Shown here piece by piece: positions 20,112-32,548 of a stretch of 64,000 nt of DNA. The position numbers were made by a program, and so were the translations under genes. The stretch is from Antedon mediterranea (taxonomy: Eukaryota > Echinodermata > Crinoidea > Comatulida > Antedonidae), in the NCBI RefSeq assembly GCF_964355755.1, contig NC_092678.1:17706922-17770921 (forward strand). Reading direction: 5' to 3'. The notes under the pieces are model-generated. The model did no database searches and was not told the DNA's origin. It saw nothing but the letters and a program-made list of their open reading frames with translations. Every line of letters begins with the position of its first letter. Within the stretch, counting starts at the first letter, position 1.

Positions 20112-21180
20112 AATGTACCAAGCATGCAGTAATACTTTGTTCACAGAATCTTCACCAGACTATACATTGATACGGTTATACCAATTAATCACAACATGTT
20201 AAAGCAAACAAAGTTATAGATCGGGGTTGATGAAATATGTCATTATACCGGTACGCGTTTAATTTGTCCATTATAATGTTGTTGTTGTGGACAGTAAAAC
20301 ACCAATATTTATTTATTTTTATTCAAAAACTTTCCAACAGGAACAATGTTCCCACTTACAGGTGATGTTATATAAAAAATAAAATATAAAATATATGTAT
20401 ATACTCAAAAGCACATTACTCCCATGACGGTATAATTATAATGGACAGATTCACCAACCCTATGGAAATTACATTATTACATTAAATCAACAACTCTTGT
20501 ATGCTATAACTGTAACAATAAAATTCACAACAATTACATCAATATTTTTTAAAAGGCTAAATAAAATAAGTATTTAAGTTGTTTTAGTTTTTTTTTCTAA
20601 GGAAATAATTAGATGAGAATAAAGGCGGCTTCTCTCATATAGTGGACCGACCACAGTGTACACGGCAAGTAAGTAGCCTACCGTACTGTTTGTCTATTCG
20701 TCAGTATTGGTCATATTATCCGATATATTTTGGTACCAACAACGTTAAACGAACGATAGAGGTCATTGGTCAATTATCACTAAATTACTGAATTTCCACT
20801 ATAATAACTATATATCTCGTCACCCAAACAAATCTTGAAGCAGATTCATGTTTATGTTCATGTTAACACATTCGTTATACGCATACAGTATTATCAACTA
20901 AGGTATTAACATTAACACTTATTTAGCGATATACATTATAGATGATAAGCACATAATCAGCGGCGCTTCACATACTGTAATAATATTATTTGAAATAAAA
21001 AGGTTTTAATTGATTTTTAAATTGTTAATTTATATAGATTATAGTAATCCACATTGTTAATGTTACTTGGCAAATTGCAACGGAAAACGAGCGGTCAGCA
21101 AATATTTTCGCATAACATCCGTTGCACTGCCAAACCGACCCTCTAGAAAAAAAAGCCTAAACTATCTTAAAAATAAGCCA
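20112..21180. other. No gene seen
   Basis: AT-rich sequence, no supported coding region on either strand and no clear repeat boundaries. Confidence 0.45.
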
Positions 21181-21479
21181 GATAATCCCATGGGGCTTTA
21201 AATCGATGGTGGGCCTCTTTTCGAGATTACCTTTTCAAAATACAGAGTGGCTTCTTTTTCATTTGTTATTTTTTGGAGGTGGGCTTCAATCTTTACGAGG
21301 TCGGCTAGCCCACGTCAGCTCTTGAAATTCGTTTTTCTTTAAAAAGGAATTTCATCAGTCGGGATCGAGATACAAACAAATAGTATTTGTTTGATATGGC
21401 CTATGAAATATTCATAATAATAACTTTATCTTCATTTTAATGAAAAGCCATTATTAATTATAATAATATAGTATACTTT

Positions 21480-22510
21480 ATCTATCAAATCTTACTTATA
21501 ACTAATACAATGTGACAACACTAATACAATTCACCAAACAACATCCATGTATAGGTATAATGAAATAAGCCAACATCAATTGAAATATAACAACATCGTA
21601 TCTACCAAATCTTACATAAAACTAATACAATCCACCAAACTACATCGATAAATGTATAGGTTATATTAATGAAAAAGCCAATATCAATTGAAATAAAACA
21701 CAATCTTATCTACCAAATCTTACATAAAACTAATACAATCCACCAAACAACATCGATAAATGTATAGGTTATATTAATGAAATAAGCCAACATCAATTGA
21801 AATAAAAACTACATTTTATCTACTAAATCTTACATAAAACTAATACAATCCACCAAACTACATCGATAAATGTATAGGTTATATTAATGAAAAAGCCAAC
21901 ATCAATTGAAATAAAACACAATCTTATCTACCAAATCTTATATAAAACTAATACAATCCACCAAACAACATCGATAAATGTATAGATTATATTAATGAAA
22001 TAAGCCAACATCAATTGAAATAAATACTACATTTCATCTACTAAATCTTACATAACACTAATACAATCCACCTAACTACGTCCATAAATGTATAGGTTAT
22101 ATTAATGAAATAAGCCAACATCAATTGAAATAAATACTACATTTTATCTACTAAATCTTACATAACACTAATACAATCCACCAAACTACATCCATAAATG
22201 TATAGATTATATTAATGAAATAAGCCAACATCATTTGAAATAAAAAATAAATTTTATCTACTAAATCTTACATAAAACTAACAAAATCCACCAAACTACA
22301 TCGATAAATGTATAGGTTATATTAATGAAATAAGCCAACATCATTTGAAATAAATACTACATTTTATCTACCAAATCTTAAATAAAACTAATCCACAAAA
22401 GTACTGTAAATCGATAAATGTAAATGTTTAATATTAATGAAAAAGCCAACATTATATACACTGAAATAAAACAACAACTTATCTACCAAATCCACCAAAC
22501 TACAATGTAC
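21480..22510. repeat. Tandem repeat array, ~108-110-bp unit, about nine to ten copies
   Basis: The unit contains CAAATCTTACATAAAACTAA, ACAATCCACCAAAC, ATCGATAAATGTATAGGTTA, TTAATGAAATAAGCCAACAT and CAATTGAAATAAA. Consecutive unit starts near 21603, 21711 and 21821 give periods of 108 and 110 bp. Outer copies are more diverged, as usual for arrays homogenised from within. Flanks on both sides (about 21180-21290 and 22545-22615) share GGGCTTCTTTTCAAGATTAC-like sequence, so the array may sit inside a larger element. Confidence 0.8.
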
Positions 22511-23605
22511 ATCAATACGTTTAACCGTAAAACTTTAAAAAGAAGCTCATGGGCTTCTTCTTTATTAGGGCTCTTGGCTGGGCTTCTTTTCAAGATTACT
22601 TTTACAAATGAGAGCGACTTTGAAATGAATTAGCATGCTGAAATGTTGTCAATTGCTACTACTGTACAACAATACGGATGTTTTTACATTTTAAATATTT
22701 GCAGACAAGAAGAAGATACAATGAAAGTGTAAGTGTCAATCCTATCTTTATTATGTGTTGTGCCTGTGTTTGTATATACTTAACTAACCGTCACACTTCA
22801 GTGATTCTATTGTGATGGGTATCAACACAAGCACAGCACAACCATATGGTTTATGCAAATTAGACCTATTTATTATGTATACTTGTGCAGTGTTCTTTTG
22901 TAATATGTAGCTTGTTGAGTAGATACAAGTACAGCTTAGCCGGAAGATGGACTGAGGTTTAGAGGCTTAAAGAAGCCTAGAGTTAGAGTGAGGGCTGGAT
23001 TAAAGGGTTTATTTAGAAGCATGAAACTGCTGAATGACCTACAGTAGTAGTATAAGTCTTATGTAGTCCACAGCTGAGCTAGAAAAAGCACGTGTTTGTA
23101 TTATATTCACTTTATAGGAATATCATTATATCGTTGTATTTATGGTATAACCAATGGTTATGTATTTCTCAAAATAAAGTTTGTTATTTATTTGTAGTAA
23201 ATTGGATCGATATATGGATTTCCGGATAGAAACAGAAAGATGGAATTAAAGTCTGCAGTATTGAATATTGTTTTGTGCAGAATTACATGAAGTACGGTAG
23301 CATTTGGAAAAAACAATCATTGTACAATAAATATATGAGGCTTGATTGTTGTGATAATGAAGTGTTGTAAAGTCATTAATGCAAAATTGAATATGCAATA
23401 ACAAAAACATTTAGAAAACAATAAACTGCAAAAATAATTGATATAAACACGATTAAATTATTAGTCTTCGTCTGGAAATTTCAGAGGAAACCTTGTTTTT
23501 AAGTTTTACGAGTTGTACACAAAGCGTTATCGACAAACAGTGTATTTCCGCAACAATTACTATGGAAAGCAGAGCGTGTCTGCCACTTCCGCTAACCAGA
23601 AGCCG

Positions 23606-23770
23606 ATGGCCAGGATGAAAGTATCCATGGCCATCTTGGTTGTAACGTTGTTAACGGAATATGCTTTATCGCCTTCTCAGTTCAGAAATCAGGAGCCATC
23701 GTCTGCAGAAGAAAAAAACGTAAAAACAATTATTAAAAATGGAAAGAAAATTAGTTGTTGTTTCCGATAA
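23606..23770 (+). CDS. Low-confidence small secreted-peptide-like ORF
   Basis: From the ATG at 23606 the frame encodes 54 residues: MARMKVSMAILVVTLLTEYALS looks like a signal peptide. A polar mature part ends in a Lys/Gly-rich stretch and SCCFR before the stop. The frame is open further upstream (to 23513), but the internal Met fits a signal peptide better. There is no family match that I know, no poly-A signal close by and no repeat copy. It could equally be a chance frame. Confidence 0.2.
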   Translation: MARMKVSMAILVVTLLTEYALSPSQFRNQEPSSAEEKNVKTIIKNGKKISCCFR

Positions 23771-23995
23771 TCATAATGCGTTTCTTTTCAAACGGGGTAG
23801 TGGGATATTCCTGAGGAAATGATCGGCCTCGTTTGGGATTTTTACTATTGCCGACATGTTCACATGCAAACTAGATAGGCCTAAGTGCCAAGCCGGTTCA
23901 CACTGAGACACGTCCCGCGAAAAGATTCGCCCGAAGCTAGACAAAGTTCTATCGATTTTGCGAGTTGCAAATTCACCGGCGTTCAACATAGGCAT

Positions 23996-25478
23996 GGGAA
24001 CGGTGAGACGAAGGGCAATTGACCTCCCAAAACTTAAATCATGGGATGGAAAATAGAAATAGCATTTTAAAGAGATTTCTTCTCAACAACATATTCTTAT
24101 AACTCCTTTCGCTCTGGAATACAAATAGGCCTATGATAATAATAATAACAGCCAAGGCGTTTGAAGCGAGAAAGGGATTTCTGTAAAATGCTTCTGAATG
24201 TGTAAAACTTAATGGAATTGGTATTTAAGAATGTCCTTTTACCCGTCACATTAATGCAATAACTGCTTAAAAGATATAACAACTGAAAAAACCCACAATT
24301 TTGTTTTTTCTATAATATACAGAGAATAATAGAGACCGTTTAAAGTGTAGGCCTACAGCAGAATGAAATAAAAGACCAAAAAAAAAGAAGAATAAAATAT
24401 TACTTAGTTAGGTGGATTGTCAGTGTTAAGGTAAGATAACACAGTGCTGTGTATTTATATGCTACTGTACAATACCGTAAAATCATCTGTGCTTCTTGTC
24501 GAATCCATCGGACACATCAACTGTCGGAATTTTCCCTTTAATATATCTTTACATTCTGCAAGGGTAACTCTCGGATAGCAGATTTCAATTTTATAAACAA
24601 GGCAGCAAATTCGGTGATGATCCGATCGCCTATTTTTGGTGATGTATAAATAAAAACATGATATTTATTCACTTTGACCATGGATCAAGAAAAAAAACAT
24701 TTTCCTGAACAAACTGTAATTTATAGCCTAAAATTATGACAAGCCTCAGCTGTCTGAAGTATTCGAAATATTATATTATTATATCATTTTTTATTATATT
24801 ATATATTGTATTGTAATGAATTATACGTTTTGCATTATATTACTTGGTTTTAGCGTTATATTATATCTATTTCTAATATATTATGTGAAAAATGTAACAA
24901 ATTATTGACGTTTTGTATTATATTATTTGGTTTTAGCATTATATTATGAACATTTACTATTAAATAAAATGCATTATATTATAATATAATTGTATTATAT
25001 TAAATAGTATATTAAATAATATTTCTAAACAAACTGTAATTTATAGCCAAAAATTCAGATTGGCGTTTATGTTTTATAAGTGAAAACATTTGTTTTTTTT
25101 TCTTTATTTTTAGTAGTAAACTTTATTAAAACTACAAATGGCCTATTCATTTTTTATGTTTTTTTGGACAATACACATATTATCGAAATATCTTGCCATA
25201 TCGACATAGTAATTCGATAATGATGTCTTACCTGAATATACGTTCGTACTTTTAAGTCGATTTTATTTAATTACATTTAAATTATTTTATATTTTATGCG
25301 GAATTCATGTTTTTAAGTTAATATGATGGAAGTATGTGACCATCGGATAAATAATCAATATCAATGTAAACTTTATACCAACTTGTAGGTTCATGTTTTT
25401 TTATATTAATTGTATATATTAATAAATTGCACACTTTTGACGATGATCTTAGCTTTAAAAAACCAGGTGAATACTTAC
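23996..25478. other. Non-coding, includes AT-rich low-complexity block
   Basis: Between 24770 and 25020 are long ATTATATT runs with two loosely repeated segments carrying TTGGTTTTAGC. AACAAACTGTAATTTATAGCC occurs just before (24709) and just after (25027) that block as a direct repeat. No further LRR exon of the minus-strand gene could be recognised here. Confidence 0.45.
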
Positions 25479-25550
25479 AATTCGTTTATGTTGATCAAGT
25501 TTTCAAAAGTACTATCTTTGTAATTTTTTAATTCGTTGCCTACTATCCAA
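25479..25550 (-). CDS. LRR exon (72 nt), intact splice sites
   Basis: Minus-strand exon with acceptor TTTTTTTTGCAG directly before 25550 and donor GTAAGT directly after 25479. It is exactly 72 nt, starts with one base that completes a codon and ends with two, and codes one leucine-rich repeat: LWIVGNELKNY then STFENLININEL. The Asn ladder position (GNEL) and the F-x-N-L end fit the LRR consensus, with a weaker middle than its neighbours. One LRR per 72-nt symmetrical exon is the layout of genes such as the LGR receptors; which family this is cannot be told from single repeats. It is the leftmost LRR exon I can recognise; the gene's end was not found. Confidence 0.65.
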
Positions 25551-26713
25551 CTGCAAAAAAAAAATATTTTAAAATAAAAATTAGTAAACGATTCAGTGGT
25601 ATTAGGTCATGAAGACATTTCTCATTCTTATGTCTTTAGTGGTTTACCCTGTTCGTTTACTAACTTGAAACGTAACGCACGGACGCTGTAAGTAAATTGA
25701 CAAATTACGACATAAAAATAGGTCATCCAAACTGTTGCTTGTGATCTCATTTGCGTTTTCTCTATATCTGGGGTAGTATGTACATTTTATCCACAAATTA
25801 TTGTTTGCTACTCGGCAAGGTAAGGCATACTTCTTGTTATCATTGTTTCCGTCAGTTCATTTTAGATATTATATCTAAGCCTATATTACTATTATATTTG
25901 CAATAATTTAAACTAATTTCTTTACAAAACAGACAGATTTAACTACACGTTATGACGTCAAACTGTAATTTAAATATGCTAATAATTATACTTATAACAT
26001 TTATCATATCATTTGTTATATCTATCCGTGCTATCACTTAGAATATATTATGAGGCTTCAAGTGGTAAATGGCGGTCATTTTGAATGTATGTTAATTAAC
26101 CCAATTTCTTTTTGGTAAACTTTAGATATGATGTTCATTTGGACCATATAAAGCAAACAAAACCAAACACCATTGTTGTTGCAATTTGTTCTAATGTTGA
26201 CTTATCTTTACTGGACAAAGATACAATGACCTCATGGCAATGTTTTAAAGACGCCGTTGTGTGCCCATATGCGGGTTCATGTCTATGACCAGGGGACACT
26301 GTGTTAAATATGGCAAACATCATATTTGAAAAAGAAAGCAATGTTTAGTGATAGAAAGGAAACTGCATGTGTTGTGTATTGCTTTTAGACATAAACAGGT
26401 ACCACAGTACGAGAATTGCAGGGTGTCCAACGGACGAGTACCATGTATGTATATCGAAAACAAAGCTATTATAAAATGTATTTTACAGACTATGTCTATG
26501 ACACATAATCTGTTGTATGACAAGAATTAATGAATAAGTCCGATAATTGTACAGAGCATCAAACAACTACATGCAGATTATTAAACATTTTGACAAACAT
26601 AGCGTTTCATACGTATGGTACGTGTACACACTATATAGAAAACATCGAAACGCGACAACAGAAAAAAAGACAATAACAGAGACTTGGGACAAGTCTATAG
26701 AGTATTAACTTAC

Positions 26714-26788
26714 AGTTTTGAAAGTGATGAAGCAAAAGCAGAAAATGCACCTTGATCTATGGTAGTTATATTGTTATAGTGTAAATAC
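26714..26788 (-). CDS. LRR exon (75 nt), intact splice sites
   Basis: The acceptor TTTTTGCAG lies before 26788 and a perfect GTAAGT donor follows 26714. It reads (L)YLHYNNITTIDQGAFSAF then SSLSKL, an LRR one residue longer than the others (25 instead of 24). Phase is the same as in all other LRR exons here: one base in, two bases out. The consensus L-x-L-x-x-N-x-I-x-x-I-x-x-x-x-F is clear. It lies 1.2 kb upstream, in gene direction, of the exon at 25479-25550. Confidence 0.75.
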
Positions 26789-27770
26789 CTGCAAAAATTG
26801 AAAAAAAAAGAAACACATTTCAAACGGATTGACTTAAAACAATATTAATAATAATACTGTGCAATAATACAATAAATAGATAACCACTACATTTGTCTGC
26901 TATATTTCACAGTACAGTTATTTGTATTCAATATTTCAGTGGGCAATTTAGACTTCGTTTGGCACTCGAAACAATGTCAAATGAAAGGCAAGCTAATATT
27001 GCCATGAGGAGGTGCAAATCTGAGGGAGAGGGGAAAATATAATGTGTACAAACAGATATCACCTCACCTTTATTTATAAAACTTGAAAATCAGAAAAAAG
27101 GGGAGAAGGTAGTGTATTATTTGTGGTTGTTGCCAGATGCCTAAACTCTAGAAAATGATAAATTAAGTTTATCTTACGGACGGATAACGCTAATAATAAC
27201 ATTTATTAATTCATAGTTATGCTTTATAGCTTTGTGAGGTTTTTTTTCGTGCACTTAGAAGAACTTATTTAAAGTGCATTTTAAGTATTGTTTTTCTTCT
27301 AGATTATTTCAGTCATCACAATAGTTAATGTTTGTTTTATTTGGAGGTTCAGACTTAAACACAAAGTACAAATGTATATAGTGCACTATGCTGTGTGAAA
27401 TAAAACTGAAACTGAATGTACGTACCACCACATTAGGTACGGTAACCGATGCGCCCTCATTATGACGTTTTTTATAAGAAAAAGATACAAACCATGTGTT
27501 GCGCGTGCGAATAAAGAACAAGTGCAGCTATTCCACCGTACGGAGGGAAAGATAACCAATGCCTCTCATAATAACATTATTTTTCATTTAATAATATTTA
27601 CTAATAATGATAATAACAACTCGATTTTAACTCGTCACTATGAACGAGTTAGGTTATCCGCAGCGCAAACGCCACGTGCACGTCATACTTTAGAATATTG
27701 CGCACACAGAAAAACGATTATGCCATTGAAAAAATGTTAGTGTGCTCTCTATTATATGTCACGTCTAAGT

Positions 27771-28872
27771 CAGGGCCGTAGCCAGGATCTGTCAAGGGGG
27801 GGTTCGCACACTAAGTATTTGGGTCACCCCCCACCCCCATCATACCTACCCCACCCCCCCCACCCCCATCATACCTACCCCCCCTGGGGTGGGGCCTGAG
27901 GCGAAGCAAATTTTGTTAAATGACACCCCTAGATGGCCGGAAAAGACACTCTCATGCAGCATGCTACCAATGAGCAAAACGATCGTACTTGGACTCGTGG
28001 ACTATTTAAACGATAACATTTGTTGCCGTATGTTAGATGCGCGTGCTCTGTGCGGAACCGCCGATTGTTTGATCATTTACTCGATATTTTGTTTTGCGTT
28101 CAATTTCAATGCGAACGTACGTCTAGGAGAAGCCCCGAAAAAAACACACTGGGTGAAGGCAAATGCAATTCTTATTATAGCTCTATCTATAATATTTATC
28201 TACAGCAATTTGTTGAGGAAATTAAATATGCCAATGTAAATAGGTGATATTAATACATTTGAGTACGTATCGGCTGTGGTCTAGAAAAAAATAATCGGAT
28301 GCCATAATGTGAACTACAGTACATGATACCATAGATATTATAGTGTAAAATATTAATATTCACTATAATCCTCTATGATACATTATACTTCATAGCCACA
28401 CATAAATACTGATGATATGTCGGAAGGCTATATACTTTATGCATGCTGCCTGACTGCCAGTGATCTAAACAATTGGTACGCAGTTGTCTGGCGGTGTCCT
28501 TTGTACGAATCGTTCGTCCCCCAGCTCGCTGTGAGACGCGTCAATATCATGTTACATGCAGGGACCAAACATTTATTTTTCAACGTTAAAATCGGCAATT
28601 CATTTGCAACTCTTTACAGACTAATCGCTCGAAGTACGCTCATACAGGGAAGAAGGTACTGTATGAGTTATTCCGAACGAGTTTACAAATTTTTTAATTT
28701 ACGAACAACTTTTTGTACTGTGGGGGCACGTATTTGGACGATTTTCGGAGATGAGGGTGAGGTATTGGGCATGTCGGAGATGGGGGCTCGCAGTCGGTTA
28801 AGGGGGTTCCGCTGTAAAGGGGGGGGGGGGGATTCGCCCGAACCATAAAAACCCCCCCTGGCTACGGGCCTG
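27771..28872. mobile_element. hAT-like non-autonomous DNA element, TAAGT target duplication
   Basis: The left end CAGGGCCGTAGCCAGGATC and right end CCTGGCTACGGGCCTG are inverted. TAAGT flanks both sides (27766-27770 and 28873-28877). The paralogous unit at about 33725-33745 reads CACGTCTAAGTATATAGAG with a single TAAGT, which is the empty site. CAGGG-type ends and a short duplication suggest hAT; five bases is short for most hATs, so the superfamily is inference. C-runs and G-runs lie just inside the ends. Open frames at 27889-28239 and 28417-28848 show no transposase motifs. Confidence 0.65.
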
Positions 28873-29878
28873 TAAGTATATAGAGTATACACTATATATC
28901 TGAATACGTACTACAACCAGTGCAGAATAGGTGAAAATACCGGGACCCGCTTTGTCATCCAATTTTTACCATGATGATGTCATCAACATGAAACACGTAG
29001 ATAGCAATTTTGGAAAGAAATTATCTGAGCAACAACATATCGTGTTGAATAAATTTGGATACGTAGAATACGGAAGCGCGCTCTTTTAAATGTCATGAAC
29101 TATGACGCAAAATATGAAATTACGACTTTTATAATTGAACTGGCCATATGATGACGTCACAACATCCGATTCGCATAATTTGTACATGATTTCCAGCTTC
29201 CAGAAAACGTTTTAATCATGTGTATCACTTTTTATTCTGAGGAGCTATAATAAATATAAATTTATTGGAACGCTTTTGAACATGATGAAATCATCACAAT
29301 TTTAAAAATTGTAAATCATGCGAAAGATAATTGATTGACCTAGACAATATAAAAAATGGTGGGAAATGGAATATGGATAAGTGGAGATGCGTTCTATTAA
29401 ATGTGAGGAGCTATGACAAAAGAGACAAACATCCTATATTTTATATTCGAGTGGCCATACGATGACGTCACAATGTCTAGTTAGCCATATTGATACATGA
29501 TCCGATATCAACAACTCATCTACTTCCAGAATATGTAAAAAAATAAACTTCACCATGTAGTTTAGAAACTATGACTGTTTAAAAAAAGGCATAATTATGA
29601 CGATTTATTTTACTTTTTCAGCAAAAACGAGCGCAAATTGTCCAATTCGACGTGCTCGTATGACGTGTTTTAAGTCGAAATTGTTTGAAAGCTGGTAAAA
29701 TTACTAGAAAATGCTAGAAAAACATAAATCACGCGAACAAAATAACATTTACTAATAATGATAATAATAATTATACGAATAGGAAAAAGGGTAAAAAATA
29801 AAATAATATGACAATAAGTGTGGTTATATTACAACGAAAATATACTATTTTCAAAAGTATTATAAACAAGTGAAACAT

Positions 29879-29926
29879 TCGAACACATTTGCTGGTAATG
29901 TTGTTATTTGGTTATAGGACAACGAT
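29879..29926 (-). pseudogene. Truncated LRR exon
   Basis: The acceptor (CTTTTCAG) is kept and the first ~16 residues read as an LRR (LSLSYNQITTLPANVFE). The last ~35 bp of the exon and its donor are deleted; the sequence passes straight into the intron sequence that follows the intact exons (TTGTTTAT.ATACTTTTGAAA). It cannot be spliced normally. Confidence 0.6.
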
Positions 29927-30082
29927 CTGAAAAGCGTGAAAAATGCAATAAATAAGTTTAGTTTTGGATGAATATTCTTTCTTTGCAAAGGATAAAAAAT
30001 GAAATTATGTGACGACAATAAGTGTGGTTTTATTACAACGAAAATATACTATTTTCAAAAGTATTATAAACAAGTGAAACAT

Positions 30083-30130
30083 TCGAACACATTTGCTGGT
30101 AATGTTGTTATTTGGTTATTGGCAAACCAC
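30083..30130 (-). pseudogene. Truncated LRR exon, second tandem copy
   Basis: Same deletion as in the exon 204 bp to its left, with a different start (WFANNQITTLPANVFE). The shared deletion shows that the loss came before the 204-bp duplication. Confidence 0.6.
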
Positions 30131-30180
30131 CTGAAAATTGTGAAAAATTTAATAAATAATATATACAGTACCAAGGGATA

Positions 30181-31809
30181 GGATGATAAAACATTATATA
30201 TTTTATATATAATTTAGAAAAACAAACAAAACATAACAATAAATATCTTATTGTGCCAGCAGAGGTCAAGTCCAATTAGGCGTGTCACTCCAGAAGTGAA
30301 ACCATTACAAGGTATATACAAGGACATACTAATACTTGTTTAATGTTACTTTAGCTCGTATTATCATTATTTGCATGTTTTAGCTGTTTTTCATTAACTT
30401 CTTCTACATGATATATAATTATGTTTTATCTATATTTTACTGTAATCATGTTGTACTTTGCATATCATATGATGACATAGATCAATATCTACGATACAAT
30501 ACAACCGTTAAATGACGATGATCCATGTGTTCTGCTATATTTTTACGTTTCGTTATGGCCGCCGATGGTGCTACAGTAACTGAATTAAATAGTCTTGAGT
30601 TCGCATAAACAATGCCAAAATAGAAAAACTCAAAAAGAGCAAAAAGAAAGATATTACATTTGAACGTATTACGCATGAAAGAGACATATTTCATTGAAGT
30701 ATTAATTCCTAAAATAAAATAATTGTTTTTATGAGGAAAAGAGTTAAACTGACGTTTTCATGAGAGGAAGATATATAATATTTGTTCCTCGTGCAAAATA
30801 AGCTTATTACAACACTATTACACTAAAGTATAAATTTACACTTAACTGTGCTTTAAAATAAACATAATTAAAAGCATTAAACAGTATAGGCCTAATAGTT
30901 CACCCGAAAAAAATTTCAGATTTGTCCAAATTCCTTTAAAAAAATCTGACAAATATAAACATGAAGAAATAAAAAACAATGTCGTTAATATAAATCAGAC
31001 TTAAGAATAATGAAATCAATTTTCGATAATCATAAGGACGAGTTCTCGAATGATTCTCTCATTTGTGCCCATGGAATTGATATTTCCTAAGTTCACCTAA
31101 CTACGGAGGAATAACGCATTTATATTATGATTACATTAATCATAATGTTTAATGATGCTGTGTTATCGAATTGTCTATGTTACTGGAGAAATCGGGATAC
31201 AGTACCGATAATCAGGTGTGTTAGACCAGAATACGTTACTCTGGCTTAAAATGGAGGTCTTTGCTTTAACCACGTTCTGAAATGTGTCTGTAAGATTATG
31301 TTAGGCAAAAAAAAAACACCTTGTATACCATAGCAGCCTGGTGTAGAGACCTATGTATTGCCTTCGCTAAATCCTTTCTTAAACTTGTTCCCACTTATAC
31401 CTTCTAGAGGAATGTTATCCATAGATATAACCCTAATATACTGCTGATTGGATTCGTCATATTATAATTGTAACACAATGTGTCATAAGAACTGTTCGTT
31501 ATACCATGGTAGTATGTGGTGCAATTAATTAAAGAATTATATGATTTGTAAATAGTTTACACAAAGTGCAACACAGTGTGACGTGTTATCTGCTACAATA
31601 TCTAATGATGACACATTTTTAATAATTATGTAAATTCTCATTTAATAAAACACTTATAATAACAAATTACCGTATTAAACGTACAAATCAAAGTATACAA
31701 ACAATACAGTACCAACGGAAATTACGATAAAAAAGTATCTATTTTTTAATTTCGAAATACAAAGAAAAAATAACAACAAAATCTCTATATTGTGCCAACA
31801 GAGGCCAAC
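30181..31809. repeat. Intron-unit copy, left flank of the large duplication
   Basis: Contains the landmarks of the unit seen again near 41.8-43.7, 45.3-47.0, 57.3-59.2 and 60.8-62.6 kb: ATTAGGCGTGTCACTC, ATGGCCGCCGATG, the TTTCGATAATCATAAGGACG block and ATACCATGGTAGTAT. The 48-codon frame intact in a sister unit is broken here by early stops. From about 31158 to 31809 it is a diverged relative of 46679-47330 and 62200-62850. Confidence 0.65.
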
Positions 31810-31951
31810 AAGACTTATGTCCAATTAGGCGTGTCACTCTGACAGTGAAACAATTACAAGGTATAATTGATATAATACTAATGTAATGTTACTTTATCTC
31901 GTATTATCATTATTTGCATGTTTTAGCTGTTTTTCATTAACTGTCTTTGCA

Positions 31952-32208
31952 ACCATCCTCTTCATAAGGATATTATCGGCTCCGTTATCGTTAGAAGTGG
32001 TAGGATGAGGACGGTGAATGCGCAGACGGACCGTTACAAGTACTCGTTCTACCCAGCTGGGATAAGGCATTATAACAAAACATTTGTTAGATAGTCCTCG
32101 TTATATTTATATTTATTTTAGGCAAGCCAATGTTTATGAGCACTGTAATTTCCATTATTATTTTGGACAATAAATGAATCTGTATCTGTATCTGTATCTG
32201 TATCTGTA
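31952..32208 (+). mobile_element. LINE 3' end with (TGTATC)n tail, 5'-truncated
   Basis: The plus-strand frame VNAQTDRYKYSFYPAGIRHY then NKTFVR-stop is the typical last part of CR1/Jockey-like ORF2 proteins (R-Y-x-x-SF-x-P-x-x-I-x-x-x-N). A short 3' UTR with AATAAA and about five TGTATC units follow. The unit at 63.1 kb, which lacks it, runs GTCTTTGCATGATTATAACA through the same point, giving the near-empty site. Copy in A2: 47473-47729. Confidence 0.65.
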
Positions 32209-32401
32209 TAATTACAATGTTTTATCTAGATTAACTGTAATCATGTTGTACTTTCCATATCATATGATTTCTCGTATTATCATTATTTGCATGTTTTAGC
32301 TGTTTTTCATATGATTTCTAGATGTATTTCAATATCTACTATACAATACAACCGTTAAATGACGATGATCCATGTATTCTGCTATATTTTTATTTTTCAT
32401 T

Positions 32402-32548
32402 ATGGCCGCCGATGGTGCTACAGTAACTGAATTAAAGAGACAAAACAATGCCAAAATAGAAAAACTCAAAAAGAGCAAAAAGAAAGATATTACATTTGAA
32501 CGTATTAAGCATGAAACAGACATATTTCATAGAAGTATTAATTCCTAA
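32402..32548 (+). CDS. 48-codon ORF in the repeat unit, function unknown
   Basis: ATG at 32402 in the context TTCATTATGG; MAADGATVTELKRQ, then a Lys-rich helix-like middle (IEKLKKSKKKD) and HETDIFHRSINS. It is intact here and in A2, and open without its ATG at 63202-63342, where differences are V for A, S for T, E for T and T for K. In the units at 30.55, 42.12 and 45.58 kb it is stopped early after ~17 codons. Its strand is opposite to the LRR exons. It may be a captured first exon or a chance frame; I do not recognise it. Confidence 0.3.
   Translation: MAADGATVTELKRQNNAKIEKLKKSKKKDITFERIKHETDIFHRSINS

Larger units (their letters stand above)
29811..30180. repeat. 204-bp tandem duplication carrying truncated LRR exons
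   Basis: ACAATAAGTGTGGTT starts at 29811 and again at 30015, and the following ~170 bp is nearly identical in both copies. Each copy includes the start of an LRR exon on the minus strand (see 29879-29926 and 30083-30130). Confidence 0.75.

Noticed and set aside
27889-28848. Two open frames of 116 and 143 codons inside the hAT-like element
   Set aside because: No DDE, BED or hATC motif, composition shaped by C- and G-runs, and overlapping frames on the other strand; not supported as transposase.
31021-31095. Minus-strand LRR-like EISIPSAQM...FENSSL in the TTTCGATAATCATAAGGACG block
   Set aside because: A stop follows within the would-be repeat in every unit, with no donor in phase.
31311-31460. 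Minus-strand frame ISMDNIPLEGISGNKF repeated in five units, possibly another exon
   Set aside because: A CAG acceptor precedes it, but there is no good donor, the frame differs between units, and the LRR fit is weak. The sequence is just part of the intron unit.
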